64,000 bases of DNA from Nitrospira sp. ND1 (GTDB lineage: Bacteria > Nitrospirota > Nitrospiria > Nitrospirales > Nitrospiraceae). Positions 17,996 to 26,538 of this stretch are shown here, piece by piece; the first letter of the stretch is position 1; every line of letters begins with the position of its first letter. The notes below the pieces were generated by a model that was not told the origin of the DNA, made no database searches, and saw only the letters and a program-made list of their open reading frames with translations. Location of the stretch: contig NZ_FWEX01000006.1 in the NCBI RefSeq assembly GCF_900170025.1, positions 224,668 through 288,667 on the forward strand, in the 5' to 3' direction. Both the position numbers and the translations under genes were made by a program.

Positions 17996-18229
17996 CTATA
18001 TCCAGGAATGCGTAGGGTCAGGGACGAATGTAACTCCACTTGCCACACCGGTTTCAATTTCCACAGCTCCACCAGGAGGCGCAGCTTGCTCGCGGTGTAG
18101 GACCAGAATTCTAACCAGCCAGCCGCCAGGAATTCTCGCACGATCCGTGCGCAGCATTGACACTAGACCAGGGGCTGGACCTGTCGCTTGTTGCTGCTGA
18201 TCGATTGTTTGCCAAAACAAACTATCCAT
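17996..18229 (-). CDS. Small soluble protein, function unknown
   Basis: 77 residues. The ATG at 18229 is preceded by GGAGG with CGCA between, a strong translation signal. The protein (MDSLFWQTIDQQQQ..., GGWLVRILVLHR) has no membrane segment and no recognised domain. It follows the patatin gene region on the same strand, 125 nt away, and could be the last gene of that operon. Confidence 0.5.
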   Translation of the reverse strand: MDSLFWQTIDQQQQATGPAPGLVSMLRTDRARIPGGWLVRILVLHREQAAPPGGAVEIETGVASGVTFVPDPTHSWI

Positions 18230-18353
18230 TGCGCCTCCTCTCGTAGCAATCAGGCATTCTTCAACACTACCCCAAGCAAAACTCAAAATACTCATCAATG
18301 GGGCTGAGCGAAATGGAGGTTAATCTATTCATGTCTCAGTGTTAACAATAGAC

Positions 18354-20666
18354 CTACCTGAGACAAATACCTATCGGTCCAGCCTTGCCATCAACAAAAC
18401 GGGTCACCGGAATGAGGGCATCTTGCATTTGGCTTTCGATGACTTGTCGATATCGATTATGTCTAGTGACAATATCACCCATCGGCCGAACGCTATCTGA
18501 GCCAAAGAACCAGCGGAGTTGCGTGGCGTAGTAACTTCCCAAATCTCTATATGCTCCAAACAGAAACGGCGATGAGTCTGCTGTGATTGCTGCAGTCCCG
18601 TTTTGAGGAACGTACGGGCATAGGTCCTCGTCGTCGAACCCTCCCTTGTTGAACGCATTGATCATCATAAAACTGATCAACTCGCAACTCACATCATTTT
18701 CAAGGGGCCAGGACTCAGGTCGACTAGCCACTCCCACAATATGGCGAGAATGACTATCTCCAGCCAGAAACTGATGACAATGTCCCACAACCGCAGCTTT
18801 GCACGAGGCTGTGTTCGTGCCGCTTCGGCAGTCTCGTCCCACAGCTTCCAACTTACGTCCAAGCGCGTCATGACTTTGCGCACTAGGTAGGGCGGGCTTG
18901 ATGAGATAAAGTCTTTGAAAGTGAGGGCGTTCCGCGTTGAGTGCGCCAGAACAGATCACATCCCGTGGGTTGGATGTAATGCATCCCAGTACGATTGGGT
19001 GATCCCATCTAAAAATATCGTATCCCAACTCCAAGTCCTGATTACAGACCTGGTCAAGGTTGGCTAAGCCTGGGAAATAGACGTACAAAGGTTCAGGCCC
19101 TTGATCTCTTAATAGACCGTACTTTAGTCGGCAGAGATCAGCCATTGATCCACTCCGATCCGCAGAATGATCTGAAACGATAACGTCCTCCAACTTGCGC
19201 TGAACAAGCGCATACACTCCCAGGTTTTCCGACTGCCCACCATCGGAAAGGCGGATATTCACAAAATCGTCCGCGGAATCTCCAGCTCGCCCATGGAGAA
19301 GATACAGTGGAAAAGGCAGAAGCTTGTGGAAGATGTTTTCAGCCAGAGAAATATGAGGGTTTGGAACACTTCTCCCCCAATCAAGCGTAGTCAGCTTCAA
19401 AGCAGGGTTAGCAATCGCAAGCCATTTCTTAAGAACCTTTTGCTGAGAGTCGAGAAATGCGGCGGAAGAAGTTACGGCCTGCCACGGACGCAAATCGTCC
19501 AATTGATTCGTCGAGTATCTGAAGAGACCAGATCCAGATCCGTATGGAGAAAATTCAAAAGCTGTAAGTTGAAAGCGTTTCTGCTCTGGAGTGCCATCAA
19601 AATATAACCAACTTCGATTTTCGCCTGCCGTGGCATTGATGACCCACAGTGGCACGGCACCTTTTTCATATTGTTGCCGCAGCAGGCTAAACGTGAGGTC
19701 ATTGCGGACCCAGGCTTCGTCCCCCAGCGGACGGGTATCTTCGCTGCAGGCAACAGAAAGCTTGTTGCAATTATGTGGTGTGGCTCCAAACGTTCGAACT
19801 ATTCCTGCCTCATAACGCCGTCGAGAGGGAGAAAGTGGAATTTCCCAGTCGAAAACAAGGTTCGGCACCACATTGATCGCCATGGCCCCTAGGGTCAACG
19901 CACTAAGTCCTGCGTAATCCAAATAGACCTGTAACTTCTTTCTGGTCGTCTCGTTATAACGGAATGGTGCGTTCGACCCGAAAAGGTCCTGGTACCCACG
20001 CAGATGATTCTGGTAGCGAACTGGATCACTGTGAAATCTGGAGTTGGAATTCACGTCATAGTTGGTAGCGGATCGAGGGCAACCCGACCAAATTGGATTT
20101 GTAGAACTGTAACTCTCCCTGCTTCCTACTGAGCTGATATTTGCAGAGTCAGCGTAATACTCCACATACTTGATAGGGAGGCAGTCCTGGAAGAATTTAC
20201 TGGCCAGGAACCCTGAAGAAAGAGGCACGCTTGCCGTTTGTGGATTACCCTCCGGATTCAGCAACCGCGAAAAATACCAGAGCGCACCATACCCGCCTCC
20301 AGAAACGGTTGAAATCACATCGACACGCTCCATAACTCCGGTTTCTGTCAATCCCTGAAGAACACCGATGGAAAAATTTGCAGCCTTGGTGCCTCCTCCA
20401 GCCAATGCCAAGCCAACTGTAGGGGGAATTCCGTTATTGCCGCGGATCCGTGCTTCAACACCCTGCGCGAAATAGGAGTTGCTATCTATTGCCCCAGGCA
20501 GTGGCTGTGTTGTACATCCCGCGAATAGCAGCATGATACCTACCAACATAACGCTCATACTCTGCTTCCATATTTTCAAGAGACCAAACAAATCTTCACG
20601 CCTAGATGACGAAGGTTTGTTGAAGTTGCTGCCGGTAAGGATTCCTTCTAATTTTGGACAATTCAC
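18354..20666 (-). CDS. Patatin-like phospholipase lipoprotein
   Basis: 770 residues. A hydrophobic segment ends in a lipobox with Cys51 (LLFAGC). The patatin domain shows the oxyanion loop GGGTKA (90-95), the nucleophile Ser122 in TVSGGGYG and the catalytic Asp475 in SDGGQSEN, so the Ser/Asp dyad is complete; the elbow is VSGG rather than the usual GxSxG. Such enzymes are acyl hydrolases of phospholipids. The GTG start has AGAGGA upstream; ATG at 20558 is an alternative that gives a shorter signal peptide. Last large gene of a four-gene operon with two other lipoproteins and a membrane protein. Probably acts at the inner face of the outer membrane or the periplasm. Confidence 0.85.
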   Translation of the reverse strand: MNCPKLEGILTGSNFNKPSSSRREDLFGLLKIWKQSMSVMLVGIMLLFAGCTTQPLPGAIDSNSYFAQGVEARIRGNNGIPPTVGLALAGGGTKAANFSIGVLQGLTETGVMERVDVISTVSGGGYGALWYFSRLLNPEGNPQTASVPLSSGFLASKFFQDCLPIKYVEYYADSANISSVGSRESYSSTNPIWSGCPRSATNYDVNSNSRFHSDPVRYQNHLRGYQDLFGSNAPFRYNETTRKKLQVYLDYAGLSALTLGAMAINVVPNLVFDWEIPLSPSRRRYEAGIVRTFGATPHNCNKLSVACSEDTRPLGDEAWVRNDLTFSLLRQQYEKGAVPLWVINATAGENRSWLYFDGTPEQKRFQLTAFEFSPYGSGSGLFRYSTNQLDDLRPWQAVTSSAAFLDSQQKVLKKWLAIANPALKLTTLDWGRSVPNPHISLAENIFHKLLPFPLYLLHGRAGDSADDFVNIRLSDGGQSENLGVYALVQRKLEDVIVSDHSADRSGSMADLCRLKYGLLRDQGPEPLYVYFPGLANLDQVCNQDLELGYDIFRWDHPIVLGCITSNPRDVICSGALNAERPHFQRLYLIKPALPSAQSHDALGRKLEAVGRDCRSGTNTASCKAAVVGHCHQFLAGDSHSRHIVGVASRPESWPLENDVSCELISFMMINAFNKGGFDDEDLCPYVPQNGTAAITADSSPFLFGAYRDLGSYYATQLRWFFGSDSVRPMGDIVTRHNRYRQVIESQMQDALIPVTRFVDGKAGPIGICLR

Positions 20667-20740
20667 CAGCTTCCTCTCGTTCGCACAGCTGTTGGTTCGG
20701 GCACATCTGGAGATATGCGGGCTGGACCTGTAACCCTGCC

Positions 20741-21874
20741 CTATGGCGTAGGATCAGGGAAAAACCTCTTTTTGATGGTGTCGAGAATGCCGATAGTACG
20801 ACGAATGGCGAAGCCAAAGATGAAAGCCACGCCGATGTTCATCGTGATCGAGGATTGGCTGGGGACAAACTCTGCCATCCCGCTCAAGGTGAACAGAAAA
20901 AAGATCACGGGGACGACGACCGGGGCCATGAGCAACTCGGCCCAAAACATTGGCCCCTCCTCAGAACGGAACACACCTTGCCCAAGAAGACCGGCGATAT
21001 AGAAGAGCAGGCCGACCAGGCAACCCATGCTCGCCCACAGCGAGAGTTCAAGCCAGCGCCAGGGATGACTGGTCCAAAAATATGACGTACTGAGGCTTTC
21101 GAGGTCTGCGTGGAGATGTTTTAAGAAAGCTTGGTATGTGACAAAGAGGCTGCTGTCTTTCGCTTCAGACTCTGCCGAGAACATGCCCATCAACCGCATG
21201 GTTTCATAGGGCAGCGCGATACCATACAGCACGTGCTTCGCAGACACCCACTGATCTTGAATGGCCTTCCACTCAACGGCGAGTTCCTGTTCTAGCGATG
21301 CAGCAGGCGCGCCCGAGAGTTTCCTATTCTGCCGATCCTTCAACGCGGCAAGCTTCAGCTCAATCAATCGTGCCTGATTCAGAGTCTCAACGATTTTTAC
21401 AGACGGAAGGCCCGCCCCTACCTGAGAACTGCCTGCCTGTCGATGCACACACAGATAGCCTGAGACGACCAGAAGGAACAGTATGGAGAACAGCGCAAAA
21501 TACCGCCTTCCACTGACAAGCGAGGCGGCATTTAGGGAACGCAGTTCATCATGGATGGCAGAGACCTTCTCCCAGACCGCTCGTCGGTCGGCTTCAGGTT
21601 TCGCATCCCAACCAACGCGGTCTAGCGCACCATCCTTCATTGGAAGCTCCGCAACGGCCTGTCCAACCTTGGCACTTTTCAACTCGGTCATAGACCGCTT
21701 GATCCGCTCCAGTCGAACAGTATGGGTGGACGTGGGGTCGAGCTGCGCGAGCATCACATCAATCTTGCCAAGGATCTGCCCCACCGCTTGGCCGTCTGGT
21801 GTATAGGGCAACGGTGCGGTGCCGCAGCTTAGAACCATTGTCAACCACCTTTCGACCGTTGTGACGCTACTCAT
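20741..21874 (-). CDS. Multi-spanning membrane protein, function unknown
   Basis: 377 residues. The N-terminal third is helical and soluble. About four membrane segments are visible: near 124-143 (YFALFSILFLLVVSGYL), 283-303 (WASMGCLVGLLFYIAGLL), 317-337 (LLMAPVVVPVIFFLFTL) and 347-362 (MNIGVAFIFGFAI). A helical extracytoplasmic stretch lies between the first and second. The ATG overlaps the stop of the preceding lipoprotein gene (ATGA), so it belongs to the patatin operon. No family recognised. Confidence 0.75.
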   Translation of the reverse strand: MSSVTTVERWLTMVLSCGTAPLPYTPDGQAVGQILGKIDVMLAQLDPTSTHTVRLERIKRSMTELKSAKVGQAVAELPMKDGALDRVGWDAKPEADRRAVWEKVSAIHDELRSLNAASLVSGRRYFALFSILFLLVVSGYLCVHRQAGSSQVGAGLPSVKIVETLNQARLIELKLAALKDRQNRKLSGAPAASLEQELAVEWKAIQDQWVSAKHVLYGIALPYETMRLMGMFSAESEAKDSSLFVTYQAFLKHLHADLESLSTSYFWTSHPWRWLELSLWASMGCLVGLLFYIAGLLGQGVFRSEEGPMFWAELLMAPVVVPVIFFLFTLSGMAEFVPSQSSITMNIGVAFIFGFAIRRTIGILDTIKKRFFPDPTP

Positions 21875-23472
21875 TGCTTTGTGACCGTCGAACTGAGCAG
21901 ATCGACCAACTGGCTATGGTCATCGATGAGTGCAGCCCATTTCTCGATGACAGTTTTTCGGTGAGCGGCCAGGTCCTTCTGTGCGTTCGCAAGCGCGGTC
22001 CCGGCAGTCTTTTCCTCCTCAGCCAGGATCTGTGTGTTTAACGTCGAATCTTGTTTGGCTTTTTCAAGCGAGGCTTTGACTTCATCGCTGGCTTCTTTTG
22101 CTATTTTGACTTTATCGATTAGCTCTTTGTCTTTGTTCAGGTCAGTTCGTACATGTGTGGATTTCAGTTGTCCGTCGATACGGGCGCGGAGATGATTCAA
22201 TGACAAGGCACCGCCAGACGGTGTGGCCTGCAGGGGTTTATCAGGGTCAGTTTGACGGGCAATGGCAAGGAGCTCATCCGCAGCCTTCTTGAACCCGGCA
22301 TCGGCGCCGCCGCTGGCAATCTCACCGGCGATTTCGACGACACCTTCGAGAGCTGATTTTGTAACCTTGGTATAGGCATCCAGCAATTCAGTGGGGTCAT
22401 TGTCGAAACTCTTGAGATTCCAGTTGCCAGTTTCATCCTTGATGAATGCCATCTGAGCCTTGCCACGGCCACTGGCATACACCGTGTTGATCTTCGACCA
22501 AAAATGATCGGCGTAGAGTCGATCGACGATCTTGATACGCTCTTCGAGATTAGGTGAAAAATTGAAGTGGACATAATCGTAGAGCCGAGGTAAATGGCCG
22601 TCCGTCCAGTCAAAGAGGTGCATAAAGTCTGTTGGTTCCGCTTCCCGGAGATGCGCACTCAGTGGAAGTTCCCGTCGATCCCGCCCCTCAGTCCCAAGCT
22701 GCTTCAATAGGGAATCGGCCCGAGCTTGAATCTGGTTCCCATACTCCGATGTCGCCGCGATAAAGTAGGCAGTCGCAATGCGTACTACAGGATCAGCAGA
22801 TTGCCCCGCTGTGCTGGCTGTAGCATAGTAAAATGCCTTTGCCTGCATCGCTGCTGCTATACGGGTGGATTCTAATAGGGCCTGCCGGTAGTCAACCGCT
22901 CCGCCGGTGGCGATGGACGACGCTGATTTCCTATTAGGGGAGGAAAGGGGCAGTTCGGATAGCTGCTTGTTCACTGCACTGAGTATTTCCGTCCATTGCA
23001 CACCAGTAAAATTTTCACCATTTGGAAGTTTAAGATTTGCATATTGAAATATACCTTCCGGTAGGCACTTCTTATGGTCAGACTCGCCTCGCAGGGCGCA
23101 GAGTGGTACGGCCAGCCTGAGTTCCAAGCTCGCAGCATCATTGGTAAGGGCTGTAAGCAGGGAGCAATTGAGTTGCTGAGAGATGCTCGCGTTACTCGCT
23201 CCACATAAGTCATTCAGAGAGGCCTCCAAACCCACAAGCTTAAGCACTCTACTAATGAACTTGCTTGTGTTGATCAAGCCATTCTGTGCCTCGGTTAGAT
23301 AGCCGTATAGCTCTCCGAGTTGAATCTCCGGTTCAAGCGACAGCGGGCCCTTGTAGACCTCCACCTCAATGCGCATCGCCGCTGAGTCATTGACTATTCC
23401 ACAGCCAGGCAGGCTGATGAGAAAAAGGATGGCCGCCATGGCGCATTTGCGAATGACCATTGACAAAAGCAT
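21871..23472 (-). CDS. Large coiled-coil lipoprotein, function unknown
   Basis: 533 residues. The signal peptide ends in a lipobox (ISLPGC). The body is mostly helical. A central region (DLFDWTDGHLPRLYDYVHFN, IVDRLYADHFWSKINTVYASGRG) looks structured, and the last 100 residues form a coiled coil rich in Lys, Glu and Ala (KIAKEASDEVKASLEKAKQD). It lies 14 nt after another lipoprotein and overlaps the membrane-protein gene by 4 nt. It may reach across the periplasm as part of an envelope complex. Confidence 0.75.
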   Translation of the reverse strand: MLLSMVIRKCAMAAILFLISLPGCGIVNDSAAMRIEVEVYKGPLSLEPEIQLGELYGYLTEAQNGLINTSKFISRVLKLVGLEASLNDLCGASNASISQQLNCSLLTALTNDAASLELRLAVPLCALRGESDHKKCLPEGIFQYANLKLPNGENFTGVQWTEILSAVNKQLSELPLSSPNRKSASSIATGGAVDYRQALLESTRIAAAMQAKAFYYATASTAGQSADPVVRIATAYFIAATSEYGNQIQARADSLLKQLGTEGRDRRELPLSAHLREAEPTDFMHLFDWTDGHLPRLYDYVHFNFSPNLEERIKIVDRLYADHFWSKINTVYASGRGKAQMAFIKDETGNWNLKSFDNDPTELLDAYTKVTKSALEGVVEIAGEIASGGADAGFKKAADELLAIARQTDPDKPLQATPSGGALSLNHLRARIDGQLKSTHVRTDLNKDKELIDKVKIAKEASDEVKASLEKAKQDSTLNTQILAEEEKTAGTALANAQKDLAAHRKTVIEKWAALIDDHSQLVDLLSSTVTKQ

Positions 23473-23486
23473 ATTCTGGCACTCCG

Positions 23487-24692
23487 TTACTTGTCGGTGG
23501 TTGTGTACGGCTTGCGAAGTGTGTCGAGCAAAGTCTCCAGTTTTGACTGATCGGTAGGCCCGGTTTCACGTTGCAGATCGCCTGTCGCTCTAAGCAAAGC
23601 CTTCTGCGCGTCGAAGATTCGTCCACGTTCTTCCAGCATACGTTCCATCGTCTTGAGGTCCGGATCAGCCGCCTCGAATTTTCTGGCAGATAGCTGCTGA
23701 AGCGCGCCGATCAGTGGCTTACTGTCGAGGGAGAGGGCGAGAAGGAGGCGATCATTCGGGTCGAGTTCCTTGGCACCTTCCGGCCCAAGGAGATAATATT
23801 TTGTCTCCGATGGCCTTCCCGAACAGGAAGCATTCTTTTGGACCTCGCTCCTGCTCTTGGCCGCCTCCAGCTCTTCGAGGCGGCCTTCGATCGTGTTTGA
23901 GAGCGCTTGCAGAGTGGCCTCTTCTTTTGTTTTCTGATTTGCCAGAGCATCGTTGGCCTCATTCAACTTTGTCTGCAACTCTGTCGCCTGCCCGCCAGTC
24001 TTAAGATCCGACTGTGCAGAAGGTTTATCGCTAGCCTCTGCAGATTCTTTGGGCTTCTCTATCACTACGGCTCGCGGGGGTAGGCTGACCGCCCGCAACG
24101 GCTTCAATTGCTCTAGACGGTCCTCGATGATCGACACCACCTTCGCCAACAGAGCTTCCCTGGCTGTCGATTCGAGGAATTTATCATCTCTAATCTCTTG
24201 GTAAAGCACCCGCAGGTCGTGGATCTCCCCTCTCGCGATCTGGCGTTTGGCGTCTGCTCGCAGGTCATCCGCAGAAACAGGAAGAAATGAATTGGTCTGT
24301 TCGTTGTAACGGATCGCGCTGCCGAAGGGGTCGATCTGACTTTTCTTGAGTACGCCGGACTCGAAGTGCACCTTGCTGTACAAGGCCGCTGCCTGCCCAG
24401 TCATACGAAAGCGATACAGGGAATCACTCAGTGGCTTGAACTCGCCTCGGACGCGCTTCATAAATGGCAACGAATCCGCTGAATACTCATCCTTAGGAGT
24501 TGTGTCGATCCGGCATCCACTCAACACACGGAAGTAGTACGTGGTGCGGAACCGGACTTGATCATCAATGTGCTGCGGTTCAAGACCCGAGTCCACGCGA
24601 AGGGCAGCGGGGACATCCCCCCAGCTTGTGCAACCGGATAGCGCTATTGCGGCCAGGCAGATCAGTGGAATGAGGCATAGTTGGTGTGTCAT
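23487..24692 (-). CDS. Coiled-coil lipoprotein, function unknown
   Basis: 401 residues. ATG at 24692 follows AGAGGGA and opens a signal peptide with lipobox IALSGC. Residues roughly 60-200 are globular, starting with RFRTTYYFRVLSGC, and are followed by a long coiled coil (ATELQTKLNEANDALANQKT) and a helical C-terminus (KTMERMLEERGRIFDAQKAL). First gene of the patatin operon. No family recognised. Confidence 0.75.
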   Translation of the reverse strand: MTHQLCLIPLICLAAIALSGCTSWGDVPAALRVDSGLEPQHIDDQVRFRTTYYFRVLSGCRIDTTPKDEYSADSLPFMKRVRGEFKPLSDSLYRFRMTGQAAALYSKVHFESGVLKKSQIDPFGSAIRYNEQTNSFLPVSADDLRADAKRQIARGEIHDLRVLYQEIRDDKFLESTAREALLAKVVSIIEDRLEQLKPLRAVSLPPRAVVIEKPKESAEASDKPSAQSDLKTGGQATELQTKLNEANDALANQKTKEEATLQALSNTIEGRLEELEAAKSRSEVQKNASCSGRPSETKYYLLGPEGAKELDPNDRLLLALSLDSKPLIGALQQLSARKFEAADPDLKTMERMLEERGRIFDAQKALLRATGDLQRETGPTDQSKLETLLDTLRKPYTTTDK

Positions 24693-25283
24693 TAGGTTGA
24701 TCCCTCTGGAAGTATTTGTCTCAGCGTTCCGATGGGCAGCTACGTCTAACCATTTTGGGCAAGGCATCAAAACGAATCCCCCCTCATCTCAGGCGGCTGG
24801 TTGTAGACGAACTACTACGCAGTAGCAATACGGCCAAATGGCCCTATTAGTGCTGAAATGGAACCATTTTTACGGAGAATATTAAGGAACTACCGCACCC
24901 TAGTATCTCTACTAGCGGCAAGCATCACTACGTATTAGGAAGGAAGAAATTGAAACATATTGTCCAACCGTGAGACTGCACACCCAAATTCACACGCCAT
25001 ACCCCGCCAGCAACAAAGGTGACTCGACCGGAGCGACACACTCCGCATCCCGTCCACTCACTCCAACCGCATCCAAACAGATACTCCCCTTCTCAAGTTG
25101 CCGATCTCGCTCGGGTCCGACCGTCATATCCCTGTAATTTTCGTCATGCGAACCACTCAGCAGTGCCAATTCCCGCCGGCTGCCCCGGTAAACCACCAGG
25201 GTAGAAAGATGCCGTTCCTAGGGTCATGGCGAGCCACATTCCCGCGCTAACTGTATGAAAATATGTTCATGGTAGGATGAATC
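24693..25283. other. Intergenic region between the patatin operon and a small gene
   Basis: No credible gene. The left part is AT-rich and holds the palindrome at 24856-24869. The right part contains C-rich sequence without coding character. The promoter of the minus-strand operon must lie here but was not identified. Confidence 0.45.
24856..24869. promoter_or_regulatory. Palindrome upstream of the patatin operon
   Basis: AAATGG-AA-CCATTT, a perfect 6-2-6 palindrome about 165 nt upstream of the first gene, in an AT-rich stretch. It is a plausible operator, but no clear sigma70 promoter could be fixed next to it. Confidence 0.3.
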
Positions 25284-25364
25284 ATGAGCCCTGAATTCCC
25301 TGTTGAGCATTCCGCCGAAGAAACCTTCGTGACACAGAGGGCAGAAGCCCTGAACTGGCACTAA
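25284..25364 (+). CDS. Candidate 26-residue micro-ORF
   Basis: ATG at 25284 preceded by AGGATG at 4 nt, encoding MSPEFPVEHSAEETF followed by 11 residues and TAA. It lies 59 nt upstream of the next small gene on the same strand and could be a leader peptide. Evidence is only the start signal and position. Confidence 0.22.
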   Translation: MSPEFPVEHSAEETFVTQRAEALNWH

Positions 25365-25423
25365 GTTTGCTCACTTATTCGAGTAGCGAGTATCAAAAGG
25401 GCGAATCACCCAAGGAGGACACC

Positions 25424-25615
25424 ATGCGAGAACGCACCCTCACCTATGACGAGACGAAGGCCGCCGAAGCGGCATTCAAAGGCGAGCCCTTCAATCCAGC
25501 TTGGTCTGCCGCTGCTGCCACCGTGTATGCTGGAATTACGGAAGCCATAGAGAAGCGACTGATGACTGGGGCTGTTGAGTCTGAAGTAGCTGAAGAATGC
25601 CTTGCCGGGCGATAA
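25424..25615 (+). CDS. Small conserved-looking protein, function unknown
   Basis: 63 residues. ATG at 25424 follows AAGGAGG at 5-6 nt, one of the best translation signals in the window. The product (MRERTLTYDETKAAEAAFKG..., ITEAIEKRLMTGAVESE) is helical and soluble. No domain recognised and no partner on the same strand. Confidence 0.6.
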   Translation: MRERTLTYDETKAAEAAFKGEPFNPAWSAAAATVYAGITEAIEKRLMTGAVESEVAEECLAGR

Positions 25616-25793
25616 GACCGGCAATTTCCGAGAATTAAGATGCACCGGCTGAGGCGATCATGATTTGGACACGCCGATGAGATAGCAAGAAGACCTGCCG
25701 GCTGTCCGGCAGCCTAGAAGCGGAACATGCCATGATTGGTGAGAGTGGAAATCGGTTAGTTGGTTGGTCTTTGCTTCTCGCCCGGTATAGGCG

Positions 25794-25952
25794 TCACGGT
25801 TTCTTCGCCACCACCTTGCCGTTCTCCCACACATAGACGGGTGTGCCGTACATGCGAGCGGTCTTCCTGGCAACCTTGGCGGCCCGGCGCAGCGCGGCGC
25901 CGACCTGTTCAGCACCAACACTCGGCTTCACTTTCCTTCGAGTTATTTTCAC
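25794..25952 (-). CDS. 52-residue partner of the zeta-like kinase (candidate antitoxin)
   Basis: GTG at 25952 overlaps the stop of the zeta-like gene as GTGA, with GGAGGGGCC directly upstream. The product is very basic at the N-terminus (MKITRRKVKPSVGAEQVGAA), has one amphipathic helix (LRRAAKVARKTARMYG) and ends TPVYVWENGKVVAKKP. The tight coupling suggests that it is the regulatory or antitoxin partner, in the reverse of the usual antitoxin-first order. No family recognised. Confidence 0.6.
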   Translation of the reverse strand: MKITRRKVKPSVGAEQVGAALRRAAKVARKTARMYGTPVYVWENGKVVAKKP

Positions 25953-26512
25953 GGCCCCTCCTTCTGGAGTCTCGGCACTGGTTCTGAATTATCGTAGAGG
26001 TACCACTTGTCTGCCAGATCCTGATACAGCAACTGAAAATTCTTCAAACTCCGACGAAATCGACGCAGGACATCGGCTCTGGGTACATCATGCCCTCCCT
26101 GACGCACCCGCACGGCGATCCGCTGGAGAGCCAGCGCGACAGAAGGCAGGGAGAGGAACACGATTTCAATCCGATAGCCATCAGTCTTCCACTGTTTTAA
26201 TAGTTTGAGGTAGGTCCGTCCGCTCAAGGTTGTCTCAAAAGCAAAGTCTGCCCGAGCACCAGCCAATCGATTCAACTCCATCAGCAACAGGCGTCCTCCC
26301 TGCCGGGTTGCCAGTTCCGGCTTGAGTGGCGACAACCCGCTCGCAATGAGATCGGCATTCACGAAATGGATGACTCCGCCCTCACGCGGAAGAAACTCCC
26401 GAGCGAATGTGGTTTTCCCAGCGCCGTTCGGCCCGGCAATCACAATACATCGAGGAGTGCGGCTCGATCGACCTCGTACGCGTGGCATCGGCGCATTGTC
26501 TCTTTTTTTCAT
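25949..26512 (-). CDS. Zeta-toxin-family P-loop kinase
   Basis: About 187 residues. Walker A is IAGPNGAGKTTFAREFL, followed by FVNADLIASGLSP and FAFETTLSGRTYLK, the hallmark of zeta-type kinases, which phosphorylate UDP-N-acetylglucosamine or related small molecules. ATG at 26512 has no clear ribosome-binding site; ATG at 26488 is possible. It starts 27 nt after the MFS gene and overlaps a 52-codon gene by 4 nt. Chromosomal zeta-like proteins are not always toxic, so the role is inferred. Confidence 0.8.
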   Translation of the reverse strand: MKKRDNAPMPRVRGRSSRTPRCIVIAGPNGAGKTTFAREFLPREGGVIHFVNADLIASGLSPLKPELATRQGGRLLLMELNRLAGARADFAFETTLSGRTYLKLLKQWKTDGYRIEIVFLSLPSVALALQRIAVRVRQGGHDVPRADVLRRFRRSLKNFQLLYQDLADKWYLYDNSEPVPRLQKEGP

Positions 26513-26538
26513 GCATGTGACAAGCCGGCAACTGCACG

